The translations under genes were made by a program, and so were the position numbers. A model generated the notes under the pieces. The model saw only the letters and a list, made by a program, of their open reading frames with translations. It made no database searches and had not been told where the DNA came from. Shown in pieces: positions 55,401 through 64,000 of a stretch of DNA of 64,000 bases (the first letter of the stretch is position 1; every line of letters begins with the position of its first letter). This DNA comes from Malurus cyaneus samueli (lineage: Eukaryota > Chordata > Aves > Passeriformes > Maluridae). The stretch covers positions 45,391,890-45,455,889 of the forward strand of contig CM019236.1 in NCBI GenBank assembly GCA_009741485.1. The letters are read 5' to 3'.

Positions 55401-58400
55401 CCCAAGGAAGTTGGAGATCATTAGGAGAGAGAAGCTGATGTTTACCACTAGGCAAAAAGAAAAGCATTTTCTCCTCCAGTGCAGTGACAGTTATTGTTTA
55501 TGGTGATTAAGATCTCTTGCATTTAAAGAAATTAGACATTTTAACCTTCTTCCTGAGGTTTCTCAGACCTTCATGTTACACTGGACAAGGAAAGATTTGA
55601 TACAGCATTTGTCTTCCAGACTGAGACACATATCTGTCTTTTCCATATATGCCTAAAATTAAAATTAATTTCATACAGACCTGAAATAAATGCCATAGCA
55701 GGAATACTTAATAGCTCAAGAATTAGGCACTGAATTGGTTCACCAAAACACCAACACAAAGCAAATTATAAAGCAGTTAGAAAGATGCTGCTTACATACA
55801 GAAAGATCTATAAAAGAGATTACTACAGCAATTTACGAGGACTATGAGGATGAGACTTAGAAAGAGATCATACAATACCACCTCCAGCAAACGAACAGGA
55901 TCACTGTCCTGTTCTATTTGTCTGATTCGACATGTGAAGGTCTCTAGGGCTGCAAGCTGTTCTTGACAGGACTGCAACTGCTGATCATGTGCTCCCAGGG
56001 CTTGCTGAGTCTTTTCATCAATGAAGTTTTTTGCCAGACTCTCTTCTTCTCGAAAAAGTAACTGAAGCTCAGTTATTTTTTCTGACAGCTGCCTTTTGAT
56101 CATACCAGCATGTGCCTACGGAGGAAGCAGAAGAATGTCTCCCCCCGTTCAACAGACCATAAACTCTTTGGATATTTCTGTTTCAGACTTTCAATGCTGT
56201 GTTTTGGTTTAATTTTACTGATTTTCTGCATCTCTTCAGAAACATGTCACTACCCCATAAGGAAGGGCAGACATGATTTACCTGCTGATAAAAGCAGGCT
56301 GGAAAAGCTTGAGGGAAGATGCTTATTTATGCCGAGAATTCTGTTTTCAGCTGGAATTAATAGGGTACAGATTGCAGCAAGAAGCAGACCTGGTCTTCAA
56401 TAGCAAGACTTTGACCTCTTTTAAAGCAAGCTAGAGATTACTGTTCAGTGCAAGGCAAGATAGGTCAGTGGAGCCAGAATAACATAGGCAGCCGGGGCTA
56501 CCTACGATTTCTCTGCACAAAAATTTCAGCCTTGGTCTTCCAGAGGTGTTCAGCTGATCATAGAATGAGGACCAGGTCTTTGGAAACTCTCTCTCTTCTC
56601 TCCTTTTGATAGTATAATATAGTGTGATGGATAAAGGGAATATATTCTTTTCCTGAGAAGCAGTGGGTATCTGAGTCTTTGAACACCTACAGAGAAAACA
56701 AAATGCTTCCCCTTGGAAAATGACCATCCAGTAAAGAAGGAAACTGCACTTTACCTTCACATAATTCACAGCCTGCTCTATGCTCCTTTTGTTACCAGCT
56801 TCTTGCTCTTTTCTCTCTTCTAGATCCTTCAAACACAATGTCATGAGTTCCTATACAACAGTAAAACAAAATAGTGTTTCACAACAGCATCTGTAAAAAG
56901 TAGAAATCAGTGTCCAGCTTGTTTTCCATATAGGGGAGTATATCACTGAAATATTCGGTGTCAGAATCATAGAATCACAGAATATTTGTAGTTGGTACTC
57001 TTATATGTATAATGGCCTTTTATTAGGTTCATCAAGGCCAGTGTAGTGAACCATAAGGATTTCAACACTTATACTGGTTATATTGGTAAAGTTTGGAGAG
57101 CTGTGCAAATTAGCACCGCTTTCTTATGCAGAGAAACCCAAAGTGAAACAGTTTCATCTTCAAATCTGTGGTGCTGTGCATTTCAAGACTATATGCTAAT
57201 ACAATTCGAAGCTGAAGGGCAGCTAAATAAATACTTTTAGTCAGAGGATCAGGGGGATGCTCTGTCTAGAATCAAAATCCAATGAATATTCAGGATGCTT
57301 CCCAGTGTATGAATGACCCATCAAACACCCCACTATCACTACAGTGACAATCTGCATATCTACAAGAGCCAATATTGTCAGGCTGGCTGCTCATCAACCA
57401 CAGTATCTGTGACATTTCTGGTGTGCCCAGCACAGCACAATCTATGTTGTGCTTATGCCTTGCCCCGCAGTTTCTCACCCACAGCCCTCTGAAACTGGCT
57501 GCCCTCTGCCCAGCAGGTGGGGCAGCCTTGGTGCACTTGCTGAGGCGTTTTTGTCATTGGTACCGTGACACATCCATTGCTGCCCCGCGCTCTCAGTGCA
57601 CTGGTGCTAAAGCACAGGCGCTCAGTAAACACCAGGTGAGCTCCCTCCAGCTGCAGCTGATATCAGTGACCTCTTCTGCAGCTGAGAGACAGCCAAGGGC
57701 ATCTGCACAAACATCAGTGCACTGCAAGAGCCCCAGGGCAGCCCAGTATTTAAACACTTCAGTGTGGACAAACGGAGCATAAAGTGCTGCTTCATGAGTA
57801 ACAGTTTGCATTGCTGACATGTGTCTCCTTAGAAAACACATATGGCTTGTCATTTGATTAGGACAGAGTCAGGAGAAAATGGGCTCCCAGCAAAAGCCAG
57901 AAACTCTGCATCTGGAAGGCCCTTGGCACAGATACAACCATGCAAGCAGATCAATGTTCTTGCATGGAGACAGTCAAGCTATTTATTCCAGTTTTCCAGT
58001 CTTGTCCCTGAAGAATCAGAAGTGTTCCACACCACTAGAAGATTCAGGAGTTTTACCAGCTACCAGCCTTCTTTAGTTTATTTTGCAGCCTAGACCTCAA
58101 AGACTGACAAAGACCAATCTTCCTTCTTTGCTAGTAAAATACATCCAATGTGTAAAAGCAAGGATTTCTGAGAGATTATAGTCCTAGCTCCAATCAGGCT
58201 CACAGGACACATATCAAGTGCAAAAAATGCTGATCCTATGTGCTGCATTCAGAAACTCAGGTAGTGTCCTTCTTGGTGGTTTTGAACAACATCCAATCCA
58301 GGGATGAAGCAGCTTTTGGACCTCGCACACTTTTGGCTCTCATCTCTCAGCACTCACAGCTAGGATTTGCTGGAAGAGCTGTGGAAGATTCTCTGTGGAA

Positions 58401-60545
58401 GAAGTGCTGTCTGGCTGGTGTCACATCAAAAGGGCTGTGCAGAATAACTGCCCCCAGCAAACAAAAACACTAGTCAAAATACCATTTCTTAGGTTGCAAC
58501 TATTGATACAGTCTATGCCTGAAATCTCTGCAGCCCTAAGCCAGTAGATGTCAGCAGATACCTCCTACGGACAGAGGGTCACACGGGTGTACATTGTTCC
58601 TACCTAGTTTCACTTCCTGATCTGGCACAGACACAAACCTTTATCAGCAGCACGTGCTTCCCTGTGTCCGTCAGACCCCCAGGGAACCAGCACAGCATGT
58701 AGGTTTGTGCCCTTTGCCACTGCACAATGCCTGCCTCCACGCATTGCCATCCTGTCATGAAGGGAATGAGTAGTCCACCTGCAAGAGGGACATTTTGGAT
58801 GAAAGGACGCCCGCAGGCAGGAACAGTGCTCTACCCATCTCAGATGTCTGAAATGGTTTTATCTCTGTGCTGCTGTTTGTGGCAGCCTAGGGCTTTGCCC
58901 TCTGTCCTTGTGGTGCTCTCTGACATGAAGTGCAATAAAATGCCACAAGAGTTTATCATGACCTGTATACACGCTCACAATCTGTGTGAACTTCCAAGCA
59001 GGAAGTTCCTGTAGGAACTGTTTCTTCCTCCTGTTCTCTGCAGAAAACCTCCTAGTAACACTGCTCCAAAATAACACAGGAGGGGGAAGCAACTTTCTGA
59101 AACTGCAGAGGGGGAAAGAAAAAGAAAAAAAGACTTCTGAACATCAAACCTCTGTATAACCACATTTTAAGCGTCCCAAGCTTAGCACCAGCAGGCCTCA
59201 GCAAGCTTCCTGGCAGGCTCTCTGAGTAAAACAAAATACAAGCAGGAGTATTGGTAAGCTTGCAAAGCTTCCTGAGGATATTTGGTGGACAGCTACACTG
59301 GGATGAAAAAAAGGGAAGAATCTTAGGGAAGAACCCCCGGGCTGGCTGTGGCTGGGATGGAGTTAATTTTCCTCAGAGCAGCCCTGCTCTGGTGCTGTGT
59401 TTCAGATGTTACCATACTGAGAGTGCATAAAAGGCTGGTGGGGGACACAAGCAGGAGATGATCCCTGCTAACCAAAGAGGTAATCCATGCCATAAAACAC
59501 CTTGTTCAGCAACAAAACTGCAAGAGGGGTATTCAGGCGGGTCAGCTGTCTTTTGCTCAGGAACTTTTGCTCAGGAACCGTCCACCTTGGGATTGCTTTT
59601 GTTCTTTTTCTCTTCCCTCCACTTCTCTTTCACTTAGTAAACTTTTATCTCAATCCATGAATTTTCCCAGTTTTAGTCTTCCTCTTCTCTTTCCCTGTCC
59701 CGCTGGCCAAGGGAGGGGAATAAGCAGCTGTTTTGTGCTTAGCTGCCTACTGGGGTTAACCCACCACAATCCCTGCTCCCATCCCAGAAGAGTTATCAGA
59801 GAACTGTGCAAGGGCAGACACTGTGATCTAGCAAGCTACAGCGGTGGAGGGAGAGGGTAAACAGAAATGACCTTTCCTCTTCCCCTGAGACATCTATGTT
59901 TCTGACAAAGGTACTTCCAGCCTGGCAATAGAAACAAATTTCCTGGGGCAGCCATGCTCCTCCGATTCTGCACACAAGGTCTGAGGATAAAATGCTGCTG
60001 CATATGACCTAACAGACAAAGTCATTTCCTCCTTGTCCCTTGTCACACACTTGCTTTGGGCGCTTGGGTGTGCCTGATTAACTCTTTCCCTTGCGTGTAC
60101 AAGCCATATCCTTGCGTGTGTGCAGCAGCATCAGGCTGACTCCTATCCGTATGGGTTCTGCAAAGCGCTCTTTGAAGTACAGAAAACGCAGAAACTTCGT
60201 TCTGCTCGCTAGCACAGCCTACAAACCATGACCTCCACAAGGTGTTTAGAAGGCAAGCAAAGCAAGGCTGGTTCTGTGACACGGCACCAACACTCACAAC
60301 TCACACCATCAAAGAAAAGAAAAAGAAAAAAGCAAACCCGGCGGCACAAGTTCAAAGTGCCTGTCCGCGGCGCCCGGCACTCACCTGCGTGCGGCGGACG
60401 GCGTGTGCAGGCAGGAGGCAGCCGGGTGCCCGTGCGCGGCCCAGGACCGGGCAACGGGCATACACACCACAGCACCCGCGTCTCGCAGAACGCTCCAGCG
60501 GCCGCCCCGAGTGCACCCTCCACGCGCCGCGGTCCCCTGCGCCAT
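51944..60545 (-). CDS. TRIM14: TRIM14, tripartite-motif protein (B-box, coiled coil, PRY-SPRY)
   Basis: RING-less TRIM protein that, in mammals, acts as a mitochondrial adaptor in MAVS/RIG-I signalling and stabilises cGAS. Minus-strand exons: putative 60385-60545 (B-box, frames broken), then 56755-56850, 55882-56115, 54690-54852, 53569-53661 and 51944-52479. The last five join in one frame to 373 residues. The 96-nt second exon is the standard TRIM coiled-coil exon length. PRY-SPRY hallmarks: [97 protein letters not shown]. These follow the human TRIM14 SPRY motif by motif as I recall it. Convergent with NANS, as in human. Confidence 0.92.
52590..53190. repeat. Tandem repeat, ~158-bp unit, about four copies
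   Basis: The GGAAAAGGCA-type anchor recurs at 52621, 52775, 52938 (GGAAAATTTA) and 53094 (GCAAAAGGCA), spacings of 154, 163 and 156 bp. Each copy continues with CAGCAxxGC..AACATTGCTGCCTCC, ACCTTTxTAAT, GGGTCACC, GGGTTAAG and ACAGAGCCTACAGCTCC-like segments. It lies wholly within the last TRIM14 intron. Confidence 0.85.
53200..53555 (+). repeat. CR1 LINE fragment in the last TRIM14 intron
   Basis: GGTCTCTTCAGCCTGGAGGA, GACTGAGGGGAAACCTCATT, AGGTTAGATATTAGGAAAAG, GGGTGCTGGAACAGCTTCCC, CCAGGGAAGTGTTCAGAGTT and AAGAAGCATTTGGACAACAC are present in CR1 order, plus orientation. Its end lies about 13 bp from the exon 53569-53661 donor. Confidence 0.9.
53569..53661 (-). CDS. TRIM14: TRIM14 exon 5 (linker)
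   Basis: Minus strand: acceptor CTGTCCAG, 93 nt, strong donor GTAAGTA, phase 1 at both ends. It encodes VFSSLNATAKKEPGTVLK followed by TMTPIDRLLFLK. TPIDRLLFLK precedes the PRY-SPRY in TRIM14. Too short to form a frame starting with Met. Confidence 0.93.
54690..54852 (-). CDS. TRIM14: TRIM14 exon 4
   Basis: Minus strand: acceptor CCCTCAG, 163 nt, donor GTACCT, phase 0 in and phase 1 out. It encodes KYTEIEKEIKESRHVLEEWH, then PIPLSFEHLLNHYKHFIRVL, then QPILEKPLEARLKE. The EKPLEARL tract is characteristic. Confidence 0.95.
55882..56115 (-). CDS. TRIM14: TRIM14 exon 3 (coiled coil)
   Basis: Minus strand: acceptor CCGTAG, 234 nt (78 codons), weak donor GTGGTA, phase 0 at both ends. It encodes AHAGMIKRQLSEKITELQLL, then EESLAKNFIDEKTQQALGAH, then QLQSCQEQLAALETF, ending DSDPVRLLE. 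Heptad-like Leu/Ile spacing fits the TRIM antiparallel dimer coiled coil. The open frame continues into the intron as a hydrophobic stretch. Confidence 0.93.
56755..56850 (-). CDS. TRIM14: TRIM14 exon 2 (96-nt coiled-coil exon)
   Basis: Minus strand: acceptor TTGTATAG, exactly 96 nt, donor GTAAAG. It encodes ELMTLCLKDLEERKEQEAGN and KRSIEQAVNYVK. TRIM genes characteristically have a 96-nt exon directly after the B-box exon. Confidence 0.93.
56963..57010 (-). repeat. CR1 LINE 3'-terminal remnant
   Basis: CAGAATCATAGAATCACAGA, then ATATTTGTAGTTGG, is the reverse complement of the CR1 3' terminus with its octamer-type tail. Only about 50 bases remain. Confidence 0.75.
59341..59769 (+). mobile_element. 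Degenerate solo LTR of an avian ERV (ERVL-like)
   Basis: Begins TGGCTGTGGCTGGGATGGAG, then TTAATTTTCCTC and GGTGCTGTGTTTCAGAT. Further on are a CATAAAAGG element, AGTAAACTTTTATCTCAATC, CCATGAATTTTCCCAG, and the terminal GCTGCCTACTGGGGTTAACC followed by CACCACA. This order matches a common bird LTR family as I remember it. No internal viral genes are present on either side and no clear target-site duplication is visible. Ends are approximate. Confidence 0.8.
60385..60545 (-). CDS. TRIM14: Putative TRIM14 exon 1 (B-box zinc finger), reading frame broken
   Basis: Minus strand, ending in CGCAG|GTGAGT in phase 0, as needed to join the 96-nt exon. B-box-like pieces occur in order but in different frames: FCETRVLWCVCPL, then CPVLG, then AHGHPA, then a LLPAHAVRRTQ end. 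Compare a RING-less TRIM14 B-box with FCxxC...VCxLCPVLGAHxGHP. At least two indels are needed to keep one frame. The ATG at 60545-60543 (MAQGTAARGG) is a possible start. Breaks are more likely sequencing errors in GC-rich DNA than a dead gene, because all downstream exons are intact. Confidence 0.6.
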
Positions 60546-63480
60546 GCCGGAAGGGCAGGAGGGCGTGGGAGAGACCGGTGGGAGAGGCGGGCATATGAAG
60601 CGGCAGGAGGTCGGGCGGATATGAGGGGCAGGAGGAATAGGGGGTATTGGCTGACGTGTATCGATGGCCTGGTGCATGATCCGCTGAGGTGAGAGTGTAG
60701 TGTATGCGGGGGGTAGGGACAATATGTCCTGCTGGTGTCTTGATTCGGCAGGTCGGTCATAGGGATGGGGTCGCTTTGGTTTAGGTATTATAATCATGAC
60801 CTTGTACTCCTGGCTCTCCCGCCGAGGGTTGGCTTGGGTAGGGATCTCTTTCTCTGTTCATTCTTGATTGTCTTCGCGGTTGAGAGGTGTTTGTTGTCCA
60901 AGAAATGGGGGGGATTCTCTTGACTCGTGCACTCCGTGGGAGACGACCCTCGGGGGATTCCCATGCCCCGCCAGACTTACCTCTGGAGACCCTTTGGCCT
61001 ATAATATACGCGGACTTAAACGGTCCCCAGTGACAGATTTAGCCCATTTATCCCTCAGGAGGTAGCGCGCAGCTGTTCATGGTCTTAGACGGTCAGTGCC
61101 GTGATCATCTTCTTCCTCACACAGGAATTTGCCAGACTGGCATAGGTTTCCCTTTATCAGTGCTCCTCCAGGCTGAAAGGACCCCGTGCTGGGTGTAATC
61201 CCCGTGGGATAGGCTTTCACCATGATCGTCACCAGGAGTGAACTGCGTGGACCAGTTATATAGCTGTTGGGGAGACAAGGCTGGCGGGTGTCTCAGTCGT
61301 CGGGGGAGATGGGTCATGCCCGGTGCTGTTGATTCTCGTGGCTGTGCCTTTTGCTGTAAGCGCCCAGTGTTTTAGTGTTCTCGGAGCTGTGGTCGGTGTG
61401 GCTTGTGACGGTCTATCTATTAGCCCAAACTGGCGCTATGGGGTTCGTGTGGTGGATGAGGCTTTGGTGATCTGGGATTAGAGGTTGGGCAGAGGAGGGC
61501 TGATGGATGGGAGAAAGGGTTTCGTGGAGCTCTTTCTCATATGCGGCTTTCAGTGGCCTGCCATAACCATTTTCCGGGAGGGGCGGTACTCTCGCCCCTA
61601 TGTTAGGTTGGTCCCTCTGGCTAGGAGTGAGCGCACTGGTACACAGCGACGGGCGTCATGATGGTTTGGCCCGTAGGCCTGGGCGCTGAAAATTCCATCC
61701 TAGCCTAACTATGGTTGGTATGCTGCACTGAAGGGCAATCTGCTCCTACATGTGGGGTGAACTGGACTTTATGGGGGGGCAGAGGGCTGGGGATGCGGGG
61801 CCGGAAAATCAGGTGTGGGCAGATTTGGCAGAGGGCCTGGGGAGTAGGGCGGAGTCCAGCCATGTTGGGGCCTCTCTGGCCTTGCTGATGGTTAAGCCCT
61901 TTTCCGGACTCAGTGTTGTTCTTGACATCTGTTTGCTTTGCAGGGCGACCTACCCTAGAACTTCTGGTAATTGTGCATTGGTTTTGTTGGGTATTGGCGT
62001 GCGTGGATCCACGTGGTGGAGAGGTTCACCGGTCCCATGCGTTTACAAACGGGTGGAGAGTGGAGGAGGTGGCGATGAGGGCAGCGAACGGGCGGGGCGG
62101 GAGAGGTCGGCGCAATGTTTATGCCTGCTCGTCAATTCCCTTGCATCCTTTTCCCATGGGTCCCTTGTTCCTGGCCGAGGAGAGACTTTCCTGACTATGG
62201 TCCCCACAAGTTTGCTTGCCAGTTGGGAGGGGCAGGAGAGGCCGCGGGAGAGTTTCGCCAGTCTTTGTTGGTTTCATGAGAGATGTAACTTGACTTTTCC
62301 GGCCAGGGAGGGCGGTGGGAGAGGCGGGTCGATGCAGCTAAGTGTGATATGAGGAGCGGGCAGGTCCGATGTAGTTTATGGTCCTTGATTTTGGCCATAG
62401 GAACTGGCGCAAGTCACCTTACCTGGATACGACAGGAAGGCGGATCGCGATTACCCGGGACTGATTAAGATGTTCTGTTGGCCGTTTTCACTAAGTGAGA
62501 CTGAGCCTGGGTGCAGGCTGGGCGGGAGTTGGAGAGAGGCGGGTTCGTACCCTTTGGTCTCTGAGAGAGATGTCGCAGTGGTACCTAGCGAGGGCGGGGA
62601 TAGGCTCGATGCCGGTATGGCAGTACTAGCGGGAGCGCTTCCTATTTTCTGGGACCTTCTGGGCAACTTGACCTGGGTCGTGCTTGGACGCAGGGATGGT
62701 GGATTGGTGCGCTACCCTTCCAGTTGGAGGAAGGGACTCTGAGTCCTGGCGGGTTGTGCTGGATAGGCATCTTGGGATGTCTAAAGAAGTTTTTCTTGGA
62801 GATGACTGGGCGTTGTCGCAGGAGGCGGGGAGAGAAGATCCGCCATACCTTGGGTGAGAAGTGCTGCGCCGATGTGCATTGGCTTTATTAGATGTGTGAG
62901 AGGGACTTGTTTTCATGTAGCTCGAATTCGAGAGGTGGCTTGGGATCGGGCTGGAGTGCGATTGTGCACAGCCTTCCGTGGCAGTTCACGAACCTGTTAT
63001 ATCGCCTGTGGGATCTGGGGAAGGGGGTCGTATGTGAATGTGGAGGAACTCATAAGAACCAGGGACGGGGCAATATAGGAGGGCGGAATGCCCTTACTAT
63101 TTTCTATATAGGGGATGGCCCTTGCGCCAAGCCTGGGCAGTTGTACATGAGGGTCGATGCCGTCTAGGGGCGAGTGCTCTATGGAGTTGTTTTATGATCC
63201 TGTTTTAGAAATGAGGGCGGAAGGGCGGGGGTTTAGGATGGCGGGTTCAGATAAAGGCCCAACTCATGCGTATGGTGTTAGGGTACTGTAGTGTTACTGG
63301 CTTAGTCGGGGGGTGGAGGGTGGCGTCGTGATTGTTATGTATATGAGTGGTCTTGAGGCAGGGGGCTGGATGACGCTGAGAGTGCTTGTGGTAGGATTTC
63401 GCGGAGGGTTCTTTCATGCTTGCGACGAGTGGGAGAAGTCTGTATTGATACGAGATCCTTTTACTACTCAGCAGCTGACC
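60546..63480. other. Anomalous G/T-skewed, CpG-rich block
   Basis: Composition changes sharply: the plus strand is rich in G and T, CpG is not depleted, and no transposon or exon is recognisable. Motifs close to GGGAGAGGCGGG recur (about 60582, 62320, 62537 and variants near 62090 and 63220), with loosely similar flanks (GAGAGATGT near 62270 and 62570). Open frames up to 200 codons on both strands follow from composition. The TRIM14 promoter should lie at its left edge. It may be a diverged GC-rich minisatellite or an unpolished consensus. Confidence 0.6.
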
Positions 63481-64000
63481 TGGTTTGACTTTCAAAAAAT
63501 GATACAACTTTATTGACTCTTCCTCCTCATTGAGCTTGCTTTGTCATTAGCAACCGGTTTAGTTTTCTTCAAGCTCAGGTTTTGCATTATCTTGCCACTG
63601 AAAGTCAGATTTGTATAATGCCTATAGTGAGTGGGGAGTATTTTTGGTTTCTTTACTTGGAAAAATCAAGACTATGGCCTGGATGCTGGAAAGGCTCATT
63701 GCTGAGAGTTAAGCATGCTACCGTAGGTACATTTATAGCAATTTAGTTTGGTGTACTGTAAACCGATTCGAGAGTTGTCTGGTTTTGACTGTCTTTGGGT
63801 GGGTGCGCGCCTTATTCTTTCCGCGCGTGAGGGCAGAGTGAGTGCAGCTGTGAGCTGGGACAGATCCGTAGACGGTAGTTCGAGACAATGTTTCGGATGG
63901 CGTCACCTAGTGGCAATAATACACTGGATGCAGTGGTTTGCATTTGGCCCCATTTTATGTCCTTTCGTGGGGTTCCTCATGCTTTGCACAGGTGCTCTTT
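63481..64000. other. Right flank, no gene recognised
   Basis: Composition returns towards normal from about 63480 to 63780, then CpG-rich stretches reappear (about 63800-63900). No feature identified. Confidence 0.4.

Larger units (their letters stand above)
56851..60384 (-). other. TRIM14 intron 1
   Basis: Contains a short reverse CR1 remnant (about 56963-57010) and a degenerate solo LTR (about 59341-59769). No other exon recognised. A purine-rich A/G run lies at about 60310-60335. Confidence 0.6.

Noticed and set aside
61750..62352. 200-codon plus-strand frame in the G/T-skewed block
   Set aside because: No recognisable domain, overlapping frames on both strands, and doubtful underlying sequence quality.

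Overview
This is vertebrate nuclear DNA and very probably a bird. Genes are split by GT-AG introns, CR1 LINE fragments are scattered throughout (several ending in the CR1-type ATTCTATG 3' tail), and there is one old ERV-like solo LTR. I see no prokaryotic operons, CRISPR arrays or phage genes.

Layout: (1) 1-6472 (+) holds the last five coding exons of GNE, covering most of the ManNAc-kinase half of this sialic-acid enzyme. (2) 13107-20370 (-) holds CLTA, clathrin light chain A, with exons 2, 3, 4, the neuronal insert exon and the terminal exon. Its first coding exon was not found and may lie in the assembly gap 26639-27496. (3) 27.5-39.9 kb has no recognisable gene and contains decayed CR1 copies, one with a recognisable reverse-transcriptase segment. 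(4) 40.0-40.7 kb is a CpG island with a G-rich tandem repeat and two CCAAT boxes. It starts NANS (+), sialic acid 9-phosphate synthase, complete in six exons (40522-48324; 359 residues). (5) 50.1-51.2 kb is a C/A-only low-complexity block. (6) 51944-60545 (-) holds TRIM14, an innate-immune adaptor: five clear coding exons plus a frame-broken B-box first exon in a GC-rich stretch. (7) 60.55-63.5 kb is an anomalous G/T-skewed, CpG-rich block that looks like poorly resolved sequence.

GNE makes ManNAc-6-phosphate, and NANS condenses it with phosphoenolpyruvate to Neu5Ac-9-phosphate. Two consecutive pathway enzymes therefore sit about 34 kb apart on the same strand. In human, GNE-CLTA (9p13) and NANS-TRIM14 (9q22) are two separate convergent pairs; here they are joined through CLTA and NANS. 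Exon boundaries were set by canonical splice sites, reading-frame continuity and recalled vertebrate orthologues; no alignment was run.
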